Below are positions 10,191-21,700 of a stretch of DNA of 64,000 nt, in pieces (within the stretch, counting starts at the first letter, position 1; each line of letters begins with the position of its first letter). The DNA lies in NCBI RefSeq assembly GCF_039555335.1, contig NC_092644.1, forward strand, positions 50,729,281 to 50,793,280, written 5' to 3'. The DNA comes from Amphiura filiformis. Taxonomy: Eukaryota; Echinodermata; Ophiuroidea; Amphilepidida; Amphiuridae. Under the pieces are notes generated by a model. That model did no database searches, was not told the DNA's origin, and saw nothing but the letters and a program-made list of their open reading frames with translations. The translations under genes and the position numbers were made by a program.

Positions 10191-13139
10191 ATGAAAATTT
10201 AATTTTAAAAAGAGAGAAAAATCAAAATATTAAAATGATCATGGGGATGTTTATTACAAACTTTCAATAAAAAAAGCTTAAAAATCACAGCAGAAATCTG
10301 AAGTACAAATGTATCAATCACTTCAGGTTTGTTTCCTGGTTCAAATCCAAGATGGCGGCGCCCATGGAATATGTGTCCTATTATTGCGGTAAATACTACA
10401 ATCTGTAAAGTGCATTTTAAGCATATGATTTACTTTTAATAATTTGCCACAATTTGGCAATGAACTGGATGGAAGTTTAAGTTAGAATAGCTCTTGTCAT
10501 CAGGGACTGTCTTTTGGAATTTTTAGGAGAGCATTAAATAGCTCTTCTGGAGCCTCCAAGGAGAGCTGTTTTAGAGTATTTACAACAGAATGTAAAGAGA
10601 GAATGGTCAACTAAGGAGAGCAGTGGAGAGCGATTGCTCTCGCTCTCCTCAAAAGGCGGTCCCTGTGTCATGTAATCTAGCATATTTGTGATGGCCAAGT
10701 TTTAAAAGCTTTTACATGCGCCTGGAAATGTTTGCATTTTGGTTACCTTTTCATTGAAAAAAAATGGAGGGGAGGGGGGCATTTATTAGAGGAGAGGCAT
10801 TTATAGAGGAAATACTGTATACAGTTCTCAAACCACAAGTGTTGCCTGCTTCCGCGAATGAGGATTCAAGTTGTACTATCCATTTAAATTGCATAACAAG
10901 TTGACCTCAAATGACCTTTGCAGCATGAAAAATATACTGAAAAAATATCTAAGATAAAGACTGGCAACCAATAAGGTAAAGATCAAGTGTAACACTTCAT
11001 TTCATTTCATTTCATTTTATTTAGGATTCAAACCAAGGATAAAAAACACAGAAAAGAATACATTTAAAAGCACACTTATTTCCACTGTGGTCCTTGATGA
11101 GCCTAAGACTTAAAGGTACAAAAGATTGATTTAATTCTTCAGCTACTGAAAGTTGTAATTGGGTTTTCTTAGTTGTTGATTGGCTCAAGTGGTAATGTAT
11201 CATGTTGAATAAGCAGAATGTCATATCAATTATCAAACAAGCAGACTGAAAGGTACATGTATGTTGGAATAGATTATTCAGATAATCCCGAGCATGAACA
11301 TTAAGCTCCATTGTTTTCCACAGAAAGTTCCCTCCCATGCCTCAAGACACTACACAGGTACATACGGCTGTCAATCATGTTATCAATATCATGGAGATCT
11401 CCTTTTGACAATGCTGTCTTCCTGTCAATCATTTCAATACTCAGTCAGTCTTGGTTTAAATAAATTTCCACTAGCTAGGCAACAGCAGATCGCCTCAGCA
11501 TATTTATTAATACAGGAAACCCATACCGTAGCCTTAAGCTGAATGTATACTGGATTGCTTTTGCAGAAAAGCGATTCTCACACATGGTCACTGTTTACTT
11601 ACATTTCCAGAGCGTCGAGCCGATCAATCGATTCAAATCGCCGAGGCAAAAACGACTTCGCTTTTGCAAGTTGAAGAAATCTCAACTTCCCAGCGATATC
11701 GCTTGACACGTGAATGCGTCAACCAATACAACCAACTGGATCTATTATTTTGCTAATTAATTTACCTTTCTCAATTATTAAATTTTGGTGATGAATTAAT
11801 TCAAAACAATAATTATTGACAGCAACTGATGTTTTAAAATGTATTTTGTGGCATTTAGAATATTTTAATTGTCGTCTGCAATCGCTATCGCCGTGTAAAG
11901 TATAGATGCAAAAGCGACGAGCGATGCATCACAAAATTGTGTTGCGAAATAGCCTCAACAGCCAATCAGAGACAAGTGTGTTTCAACGCAGTAAATACAC
12001 GATGTTCACATACAATGCATAAAATATGTTCTCATTCAAAGGTTTACTGCAAAATATTATATAGGTACATGTATGAGAGGCAAACCGTTAACACATTTTT
12101 TAGTCAGCCAAATTTGTTTTTGAATCTTTTTGATGAAAGTCAATCTTTGACAAGATGTAACTTTACTACGGAAAGTGATATGACAAAAAGGTTTTCAGTT
12201 TTGGCTTTGTTTACTCAAGGGCTTTAATTTGATATATCAAATGATGCAGTTTGATGGCAAATTTGTATTCACCTAGCATACCTATGTTATATAAATCACA
12301 CATGTATGCGCACCCAGCAAGGCAAAAACTCAATCCCTGCTGTACAATCCCCGGTCGTGCCTTTTTGAAGAAATTTGAGGAACTGGGTTTTTCCTTCACA
12401 GTTTTCAGAAATTTCCAAGATATGTCATGCATGGTTGCTAACTTTTCAGAATTTGAGATTACAGGGGCATACCGGGATGGAAATATTGTTTACTGACTAA
12501 GAATGTTAATGATTTTTTTCCTTACCCAGACGCTAGAGAATCTTTAGAGTTTGGGGGTAGGGAAGGGACACAAACAAATTTTCTCGGACTCTATTTTGAC
12601 GATGCAAGAGATTTTACTTCCATGTCATGAGATAATATTACTACCTTGAGAGACTTTATTACCTTGGCATGAGAAAGTGCCTGAATATGTGAGACTCATG
12701 CTGAATGCATGAGAGTTGGCAATTCTGGTAATATTTGATTTTAAAGTAAAACTAGGAAGTACTTTGCCATATATTTGTAAATTTGAATAAAAAAGTTAGA
12801 TGGGTAAAGTTTCCAGATTTGGGAAAAACGTGTAAATCAGTTAATCAGCTTGTGCTTTTTTTAGTATGAGCTTGGAACGGTCCATGGATTTCCCATGGAT
12901 TAGCCTGTGTCCCTCACGGACCTATCTGGGTAAACAAACAAACAAACAAACAAACAAAAGTAAATTAATAAAGAATAAAAAAAAAAGATATTGCAGTTGA
13001 GGATACCAAGGATCACTCAAGCATGAAATATGTCGCAACCAAACAAAATTGGTAAACAATCATTTTTTTTTATTTCCTGTTTAATACTAGGAACTTTTTT
13101 AATGAATTACAGTAGGGTTCCCACTTCTATATACTGTAC
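10191..13139. other. Intergenic, no gene recognised
   Basis: Features seen are GAGAGC-rich short repeats at 10550-10650 and an ATTTC microsatellite at 10998-11022 that heads a retroelement-like tail on the minus strand. A region at 11535-11930 holds related GCGATT/GCAAAAGCGA words, possibly an old foldback. AAAC repeats lie at 12931-12957. No supported exon. Confidence 0.4.
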
Positions 13140-13147
13140 ATTGTAGA

Positions 13148-13312
13148 CAGGGTTCGATTTAACTGATGTTGTGGAGCAAAATGCTCCCCATTTTGGACAA
13201 CCTGCTACACAAAATTCAGCTTGTATAGCAATTTTTTACAACGAAAACGTATACATGCTAAATATTATAAGAACATCGCCTAAATAAAGTTTTCGCTAAA
13301 AATCAAACCCTG
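13148..13312. mobile_element. hAT-type MITE, 165 bp
   Basis: The ends are CAGGGTTCGATTT and AAATCAAACCCTG. Exact 8-bp duplications ATTGTAGA lie at 13140-13147 and 13313-13320. Confidence 0.88.
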
Positions 13313-13579
13313 ATTGTAGAGTACAGTAAACAAATTTAACTCGGACAGACTTGATGCAGTTGGACTACCATAGCGTACTATATTGCCTCTCACAACAGGA
13401 CGTACATAATGTAATGGAAGAAGCAATCCTGTGTTGGTTGTGTCATGCTTTGTTTACCAGACATTCAAAGGTTACAAGTTCACTAACGGTTATTTGTTCA
13501 CTGACAGATTTGTAAATTTTGAATGATAACACAAAAGGATGTTTATTTGTATACGTTGTAATTGTGTGTGTGTAAAATC

Positions 13580-13890
13580 TTTATCCTGTATGTCTATGAT
13601 TGATTGATTGATCAATCAATTTATTTGTTTATTTTATTTATTTATTTATTTATTTATTTGTTTGTTTGTTTGTTTGTTTGTTTGTTTGTTTGTTTGTTTG
13701 TTTGTTTGTTTGTTTATTTATTTATATTTAATTATATCATTTGTTTTTCATGTGTTTATTATCATTAGTTAATTTGTACCATCATTTATTCATTTCCTTG
13801 TTTGTTCATTCATTTACTTGTTTGTTTGCTTGCTTGTATATTATTTTGTTTGTTTGTTTGTATATATTTGTTTGTTTGTTTGTTTGTGAA
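13580..13890. repeat. TTTG/TTTA microsatellite
   Basis: A long run of TTTA then TTTG tetranucleotides, preceded by TGATTGATTGAT and followed by interrupted TTTG units. The open frame across it is only repeat translation. Confidence 0.95.
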
Positions 13891-15516
13891 TGCATTGTAT
13901 TAAATTTAGAATACCCTGCTAAAGGTTTTCATTTCAATGGGGACTTCTACAGGATGTGCCGTGTGTTTACACTTTTGAATGTCACAACATTTTCATGGTC
14001 AAAATGCCAGGGTATTAGAAAAATAAATTAGAGCATTATGTAACATTGTTGATCAATAATCTTTATACTGTTGCAATATAGTGGTCACATGTAAGATTTC
14101 CGAGAAAAAAAGGGCAACTTTGTGTCACGGCCTTGAATGGACTAGTCCAAGCTAGTGTGTATTGTGATTCATACTGGAATCAACAGTATCCTGTTAAAAC
14201 TTTGGGTGACACTGAGTGGCACTGTAATGACAACTAATGATGAGTGTCTGATTTGTTGACGTTTGGAAAAAATACTTTCAGCTCAGAATCATCATAATTA
14301 CATTGATATCTGAATACAGACTTCACGTATGTTTGATTTCAACAAGAGCATGCAGTGTAGGCAATTAAGGTAGGGCACACAATAGTTGACATAGAGTCAA
14401 AATGTACTGTGTGTGATTGGACCAAGCTATGGATAAGTGAATTATGTGTACTTTTGCATGTCTGAAGTTCAAAATTGGGACAACAAAAGATTATATTTAC
14501 GCACTATAATAATACGACTGAAAGACATTTGAATGCTATACAGTATATCCATTGTAATGATCCAGAGCTTGAAATTAATATGTCAAATCATTAAAAACAC
14601 ATTTTGCTACAAAAAATGACATGGCCGAATAACATCGCATGGTCTGACAACAGAGATCCTGTCAGATCCGTATACACTGTACATAATGTTAGAGAGGTCT
14701 GGAACAAAGGTTAGACTGAACTTGTGTTTCAAGCAATCCGAATAGAGCTTCCTGAATATGTTTTATCTCTACATGTACTGTGGTTGTACAATACATCTCT
14801 AGTACATTTCCTGAATATATTATAGCGTGTGTCCAACGTTAGTAATCACAATATGAAAATCAGTTATTGTACATGTATTTATCATCAGAAGGTACTATAC
14901 ATAATTAGTTCGCTTCAAGCTTGGTTGTGAAATCAATGCTTTTAAGTGGTTACGTCGCAAGCGTGCCTACAAACCCTCTTGCGTGCGTAAAACGGGGATA
15001 CATTTCCGATTCTATACCTATAAACAGGGGATACGCCTGCAAACGGGGATATCCCTGGTTTACTTTTCATGCTAATGGGGCTATTATACAACCCCCAGAG
15101 GGCGCTAAACACATTAGTTTGGCATCTATAGGCCTGCATAAGGGGGGTGAGATCCCCTATTGCATAGTACAGAATCCGACCAATCTGATTCCATACTATT
15201 TAACTGGTGATACACACACATGATTTTTTTCAGCAAAGTGGGGATAATCAACATATGCAATGCAACATAGCATAGCGCATTTGGATAGTCTCGGCTGGAT
15301 AGTTACACACACATATCCCCACCTGGCATGTTTACAAGTAGGGGTGTATACATGTGTGTACACTCTGCACAATTAACTTTGTATGCACGATTCGATATTA
15401 TGACCAGCGAAATATGCACATACGTCACTACCAAATTTGAGATGAACCAAAGAATACATGTAGTTGATGTAGTTGATTTTCTCTTAACAAATTACCGCCT
15501 ATTTTCTGTTTTTCAG
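13891..15516. other. Upstream flank of Roquin, nothing certain
   Basis: This should contain the Roquin promoter or an upstream non-coding exon, but I cannot locate either. 14990-15350 has scattered GGGGATA words of a degraded repeat. No CpG island is visible. Confidence 0.35.
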
Positions 15517-15592
15517 TTGTTCAAACCAAGACTTCAAAAGACACTGATGTGACGGGTATCAAGCAATCAATCAAGCAAGCAAGCAAGCAATC
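15517..15592 (+). other. RC3H1: Roquin 5'UTR part of the first coding exon
   Basis: A pyrimidine-rich tract ending in TTTTTCAG at 15516 precedes this stretch, so it looks like the untranslated start of the first coding exon, joined to an upstream non-coding exon that I cannot place. It contains short AAGC/AATC repeats just before the ATG. An in-frame-free leader and the match of the following codons to Roquin N-termini make 15593 the preferred start. Confidence 0.45.
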
Positions 15593-15727
15593 ATGCCTAT
15601 GATTCAGACACCTCAGTGGACAGAGTTCCTGTCTTGTCCTGTGTGCTATCATGAATTCAATGAGAACATTAGACGTCCCATCAGTCTGGGATGTGGCCAC
15701 ACAGTGTGCAAGACATGTCTCTCACAG
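15593..15727 (+). CDS. RC3H1: Roquin exon 1: RING finger, first part
   Basis: Residues 1-45. The start [18 protein letters not shown] is closely similar to the vertebrate Roquin N-terminus. RING ligands visible are C15, C18, C34, H36, C39 and C42; the final pair comes from exon 2. The exon ends in phase 0 at a CAG|GTGAGT donor. The RING confers ubiquitin E3 activity in the family. Confidence 0.95.
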
Positions 15728-18700
15728 GTGAGTTAAATAACGTGTCGTCATTGGGCAGGAAAAACCTCCTATGTATTTATGGCCCTTGAATATGTTTAAA
15801 ACAAAACTGCCAAGAAGTTACATAGGAGGTTTTGCTTTAAACATGTTCAGGGGCCAATGACACATAGGAGGTTTTTCCTGATCACCGATGATGTACCAAA
15901 ATGGTCACATTTCCAATGGCATTCATAACCTCCCATTAAAAAAAAGTATAGTTATTTATAGTGTGCTACGCACAAGCACAGCACCTAGACGTTGATCCAC
16001 AAGCCTCGGCACACTTTACAGGTTGTCGCTGACAACTACTAATATCATTCCACATACCAAAAACAACAACACAAGGACTTGCAGAGAGTTTGAAAAATCA
16101 TACTACCAGAGCAAATTGCAATATTGCAAGTTGAGCGTGTAGGATAATGATGATGGTGTCCATCTTGATGTGAGGAGAGACAACATCTTTGTCTCTTCTC
16201 AAGTTACGGGTAACGTCATGTTGGATTTCACAGTGGCAGATTCAAATCAAGTGTGTTTACATGGTTGGGTCGGCAGCATATGGACAAATCATGTTTGTAT
16301 CATGTATACACCCGTGTATAGGTTAGTGCATGCAATTTAAATCTGCTACTGTAAAATCCAACATTGCATTACTTTCAACTTGAGATGATACACACGTAAC
16401 ACACTATACAATTACTTCTTAAACATTTCAAATGAAAAAATAAAGTTTTGAAATGCACCCAAAAAAAAGTAGGCACCGGAGTTTTTGCGGTTCGCAAAAG
16501 CGCTGACATTTTCAGCGCATTTGGGTGTCCACAGCGCATTTTGGGTTCCATCGAGAATGTTCACGATTTTGACCCATCGATAAGCTTAAAGTTAAAACTT
16601 ACGATTTTATGCCCCAAATCGGCAGCATTTACAAGAAAATTCTCGCAATATTGGTTCTAACTTCACTTATGTACATCAAAATACAAATAACGATCATTAA
16701 ACCAAGCATAATGTGGGGAAATTTGCCCTTGCTTTCGACATTGTGATCGACGATTTGTGATGGTCGCCATCTTTATTTTTTATTTTTTCCAGAAACTGTA
16801 AATGAACCGGAAGTCGTTCGTAATTGATTGACAGGCCATGGTTTTACCGATGTTTTTCTCGTGTTTTGCATTGATAACATGGGATCACGCATTTTAGCGC
16901 ATTTTGACCTATTTTTTGGCGCATTTTCGCGCATTTTGAAAAGTGGCCAGCGCTTTTTGCCGTTTTAAATCGCGCGAAACTCTGGTGCCTACCCAAAAGC
17001 TTCTATTGTGAATAATTTTAATACCATTATCTTCCATTGTGAATACTTTTAATACCATTCTCATGCCATGGAAGCATCTTGGATGTGCAATGTACAGGAA
17101 AGGGAAATCCCCAGATATGGGATGTATGGACGAAGTGTTCAAATGTAATGTACATGAATACATGGTTGAACAAATTCATTACATTGATCGGTATGTAGTA
17201 AAACTCAGTAAACAAGGACTTAGTAGCATCTGATCCAGAAATTGCACTTTCTTTTATACGTTTCAGCAACCACTGTTGCCTTTATCTTGATGAGTAGTGA
17301 CTGCTATGGCAACCGATGCAAGAAGTACCTCTGGATCAGATCCAAAGACCCTTGTCTACTGAGTAATGTATACATGTATGCATGCCATGGACATTAATTT
17401 ACATCTACATGTAGATGTATGTTATTATAATAAATATAAACTTAATTTTCACTAATTCATGATGTTACCACTTTCTGTAGTTGCAACGAAAGCAGTGCCC
17501 ATTTGACCAGTCACCAATCACACAAGACATTGATGATCTGCCAGCGAACTACGCCCTCCTACAGCTTGTGGGAGCTGAAGTCACGGTGGAGGAACAGAAG
17601 ATACCTGCTAACGTGGTATCAAAATACATGAAACACTATGCTGAAGCTAAGGCCTGTATTGAAGAACTTGCCCTGTATCTAAAGCCATTAGGTAAGGATG
17701 TGTACAAAATTTGTTGTGGTGGCAGCAGGGATGAGATTTCTCCTTGGATACTATTTCAAATTTTCACCTTTGTACAAAAGTATACACTTAATCTGAGGAG
17801 CCAAGTGATGGTCAGAATTCATTCTGCCATTACTGGAGGGCATCGGCACCAAACTTGTGTTGTACCTGCCCAATTGGGTGGAAAAGCCCTGCTTCAAAAT
17901 CAATCTTATTATTGTATTGTATTGTAAACTTTCAGCATCCTTTTGTCACATGGGTGATGGAACACAGTTTAAAATTCCCGCAAATCATGCATCATTTCAC
18001 ATTTCATGTTGGATGCCCCCCATCAGTGGCTGCCATTGAGGTGTAGAAATGTGTGGAATCCGATTTGTCTATAGGAGATCATTTATTTTTCCTTCTTTTT
18101 TGACCTTTTGCTCCTTTTTGGCAAAACTCCTGCTTCGTGCCTGTGGTGGTCATCAGTCTGTTTGACCTTGCATGGAACAAACAATCCTGTTTTTCATATT
18201 ATGCATATCAGCACTATGCTGAAGCTAAGATGTGTATAGAAGAACTTGTCCTGTATCTGAAATCATTAGGTAAGGCTTTGCCTACCAGAATGGAATAAAC
18301 CAAGAGAATAAATCAATGTTGTCTCATATTGCAGTAGTGCACTATATCTATTTCATATCAATTTCCCCTCATGATCTGTATCCCATAGATTTTGGATCCA
18401 AATTTCAGACTGGAAGTTTGTGCCATATTATAGTCCATGTATATCTGTAGGGCACAGTCACTTAACCCGCTACAGATGTACAGCATTTGATTTTGCTTAT
18501 ATCACACATGGATGCTACTGTCTCAAGAAGGCAAAATAGACTATAGACTAAATGAAGTCCAAATAGAGGGCCAAGTAGACAAATAGACTAAATGAAGGCT
18601 AAGACTAATAGAAGGCTAATTAGGCCAAATATACTAATAGAAGGCCAAATAGACTAAATGAAGTTTAGATTGTGCCTTAACAAGTGTCAGTATTATTGGC

Positions 18701-21700
18701 CCTCATTTTAGAGAATTTTTTTACCCATGAAAAGAGTTTGGCAGTAACGAATTGCAATTTGTATAGATATGAAACGAATTTTGGGATTAATTCATGAAAT
18801 TTAGAAATAAATGATGCAAGCCATAGCACTTTATTCATAAGGCCTAATATTATAAGTTTTTAAACACTTGAGAAAGTTCTTGCAATTGCTGGTTCTTAGC
18901 CGTGTGATTTGACACGGAATAACAGCTCTTCACATGCTCTACGGTGGGAGACTTGTATGCGCTATTTGAACCAATCAAAGGTGCATAGCAAAGGGCCTCA
19001 TCGATTCTAAGCCCTAGGTAATTCCTTGTAAAATGTAGAATTTAATTTCATTAAAATTTGGTATACTTTATGATTAATATTTTTATCTGAATTAAAGTGT
19101 TTAAGAATGATGTCGCCCTTGTTATATGAGACAATAGATGCATGACAGGGGCTAAAAACAGTACCTTAATTCTCTAAATTGAAAAGTCATGGCATTTCAA
19201 AGTTGAAAACTGGTGGGTTTATTTCCTTCAACATATAAGACAAGTTTTCCAGGAAATGAAAAATAACTCTCCTTTTTAGTTTGTTACTATGGAAACAGAT
19301 TTATTTCCTTCCCTGTCTGTTTGTGTTCTGAGAAAAGTTTCACTTTGTTTTTCCCTTACTATATAAAATGTTCATCAAAAAGCCAGAATCCATCAAGGAA
19401 TTTTTATATTGTGCACAAAAAGGATCCTTATACTTGCAACAAAGGCCATTTCTTTTAAAAAACACTAAAACTAATTTATAAAAGTGGTCGATAGATGGCG
19501 AATTATGTTTTGTGTATTTTGTGTATTTTGATACATCATTCAGCACATGCAACTTCATTACCCCTAGTTATACCAATTCAGATAAAAAAAAGAGAGCATT
19601 TCAAAAGTAACTAATTGTGGTATATTCCTGTTCAGGCCATTTCCCACTGGCTTTTGTAATGGGCTTGTTACAGCATGACAGATTATCACTCAGTCACTGC
19701 GCTCATCAAAGGTTCTTTTTTTCTCATTTTTAGACTTAATTGCAAAGAACCACAAGACCTGTTGACATAAAAATGGAATAATATGTGACACGATCAAGGG
19801 AAATGAGTCGGATGTCGCTAATATTGATTTTGAGATATTGGCAAAGAAAGTGTTAAAATTGTTTTGTTTTATATTGTTTTTAGCAATTGATAAATTGACG
19901 TAACTTCACGAAGAAAAGTCGTATCAACATGGGATTTTCAGTTTCTGAAAGCTCTAAATGTCCTCCTTAGAAACATGTGTACAACTCATTTTCAAACAGG
20001 GCCGACATGCGACTCATTCCCCTTGATCATGTCACATATATAACTATAAGTGGTAATTTATGCAAGGGTTTTATTACCTGAATAGAGGTTTGGTCGCAAA
20101 CTACGCACAAATATAAACCTTTGTCATATATAATAACATTGATTTTTATAAAAACATGAATTTCACAAAAATGCCAACATGCACAACTTTAGGTATCTTT
20201 TGTTGGACTACTTATTATACTGAGTTTTGAAAAAGGACTTCGCTTGCTGTACTTTTAAGGGCAGCCAAGAAGGGAGTAAAACCACCAAAACTTTTTCTCA
20301 TGCATGGATTTAATTCAAGGATACCAGTCCCAGTGAAACATCACCGATTTCATCACTTAAATAGACAAGGTATTATAATTCTTTTACAAGAAATTTGGGG
20401 ATTATATACATTCAAGCTAGTTTCAGGATTTCTGATTAAAATGTTGTACAGTTTCCTCAACGCTGGGTAAACTTTCTATGCATACATTTGCCAAGTTTTG
20501 AAGATATACTGCAATAAAGAATTCATATGACTATTGTTTAAAAGTTCTTCTTCCTGAATCTGTTAATGATAATATTGCATTTATGTCATATTTGTGGCTG
20601 AAAACACAACTAACATGATTACCAGTAGTTCAGTTGGATATATTGGGAGGGGGTACACCTAATGAAATAGCAAGGACTCTTTCATGAATTGTATTTCCCT
20701 TCTTGTAAATAACTATCCAACAAATGTGAAAAGTCAAGTAAAAGATAACTTAATAATTAACTTTTAACTTATTATTACGTATTAGCTTTATTTATAATTT
20801 ACCTCCATCTAAAACATCATTTTGACCCCGTTTTACTGCGACAATTTTGTGAGAACAAATTCTTAATTTTTAGCCCATCATCATCATCGTCTACGCTTTC
20901 CGGCTATGTTGCCATTGCGCAGGCTACTACTGCTCTCCCAGCTATTCTGTCATTGGTCTGTGTAAGAGTTTGTTCATCTACTTCTTTCTGCATTTGCGCC
21001 ACCCACTGGTTTTGGGCGTCCGACAGGACGCTAATTTTTAGCCCACAAAGGTGAAATTGTGTGTTTACACTATTTGGGACATTATTTTGGGTGTTAGGGG
21101 GATTGAAATTTTCTTGGGGGTTGGTTGAGTTAGCAAACCCAATCAATGGAGTTTAACCCCCCCTGCAAAAAGACCACACTGGTGCTAGGAAATTGGTGTT
21201 CTTGTTGTCAAAGATTCCAAATTTGAAAATTGCATAAGATTTGGAGCATCAAAATTCTTGGAAACAGCCATTTTATGATCGGTGTGAGGGCGCTTTACTT
21301 TAAACATGCATACATTCTATCAACAGGAAATTTAGTGATGTAACAATGAAGATAATCATATGTAGCACCTGCTCATGTAATATTTATAGCAGGTATGTTA
21401 ACATTTATCACTATTATTCCACAGGTGTTGGTGGTGCTGGTAGCAGTAATTGCATCCTGAGTCGTCCCATGCAGCGCAAGCTGGTCACCCAAATCAACTG
21501 TCAACTTGTGGAGGAAGAAGAGGCGTTCAAGAGCCATGCGTGCAGCCAGATCTATTGGAGAAAGAACAGTGACGGAGTTGATGCTGCAACACCAGAACAC
21601 GCAGCAGTTGTCTGCTAACTTATGGGCTGCTGTAAGAGCAAGAGGTTGCCAGTTTCTAGGGCCTGGTGAGTAGGAATACATTACATGATCTAGTTCACTC

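Larger units (their letters stand above)
17692..21424 (+). other. RC3H1: Roquin intron 2 (3.7 kb)
   Basis: It contains the exon-2 fragment at 18212-18269, a short AATAGACTAAATGAAGGC-type tandem patch at 18540-18665 and the TA-flanked MITE at 19784-20036. A minus-strand open frame at 20904-21146 (80 codons, Asn/Gln-rich, [18 protein letters not shown]) is unrecognised and may be a retroelement scrap. Confidence 0.6.

Noticed and set aside
13741-14031. Leu/Phe/Cys-rich 96-codon frame resembling a membrane protein
   Set aside because: It begins in the TTTG/TTTA microsatellite, which translates to such residues.
20904-21146. 80-codon minus-strand frame (Asn/Gln-rich) in Roquin intron 2
   Set aside because: I could not assign it to any family; noted as a possible retroelement scrap but not called a gene.
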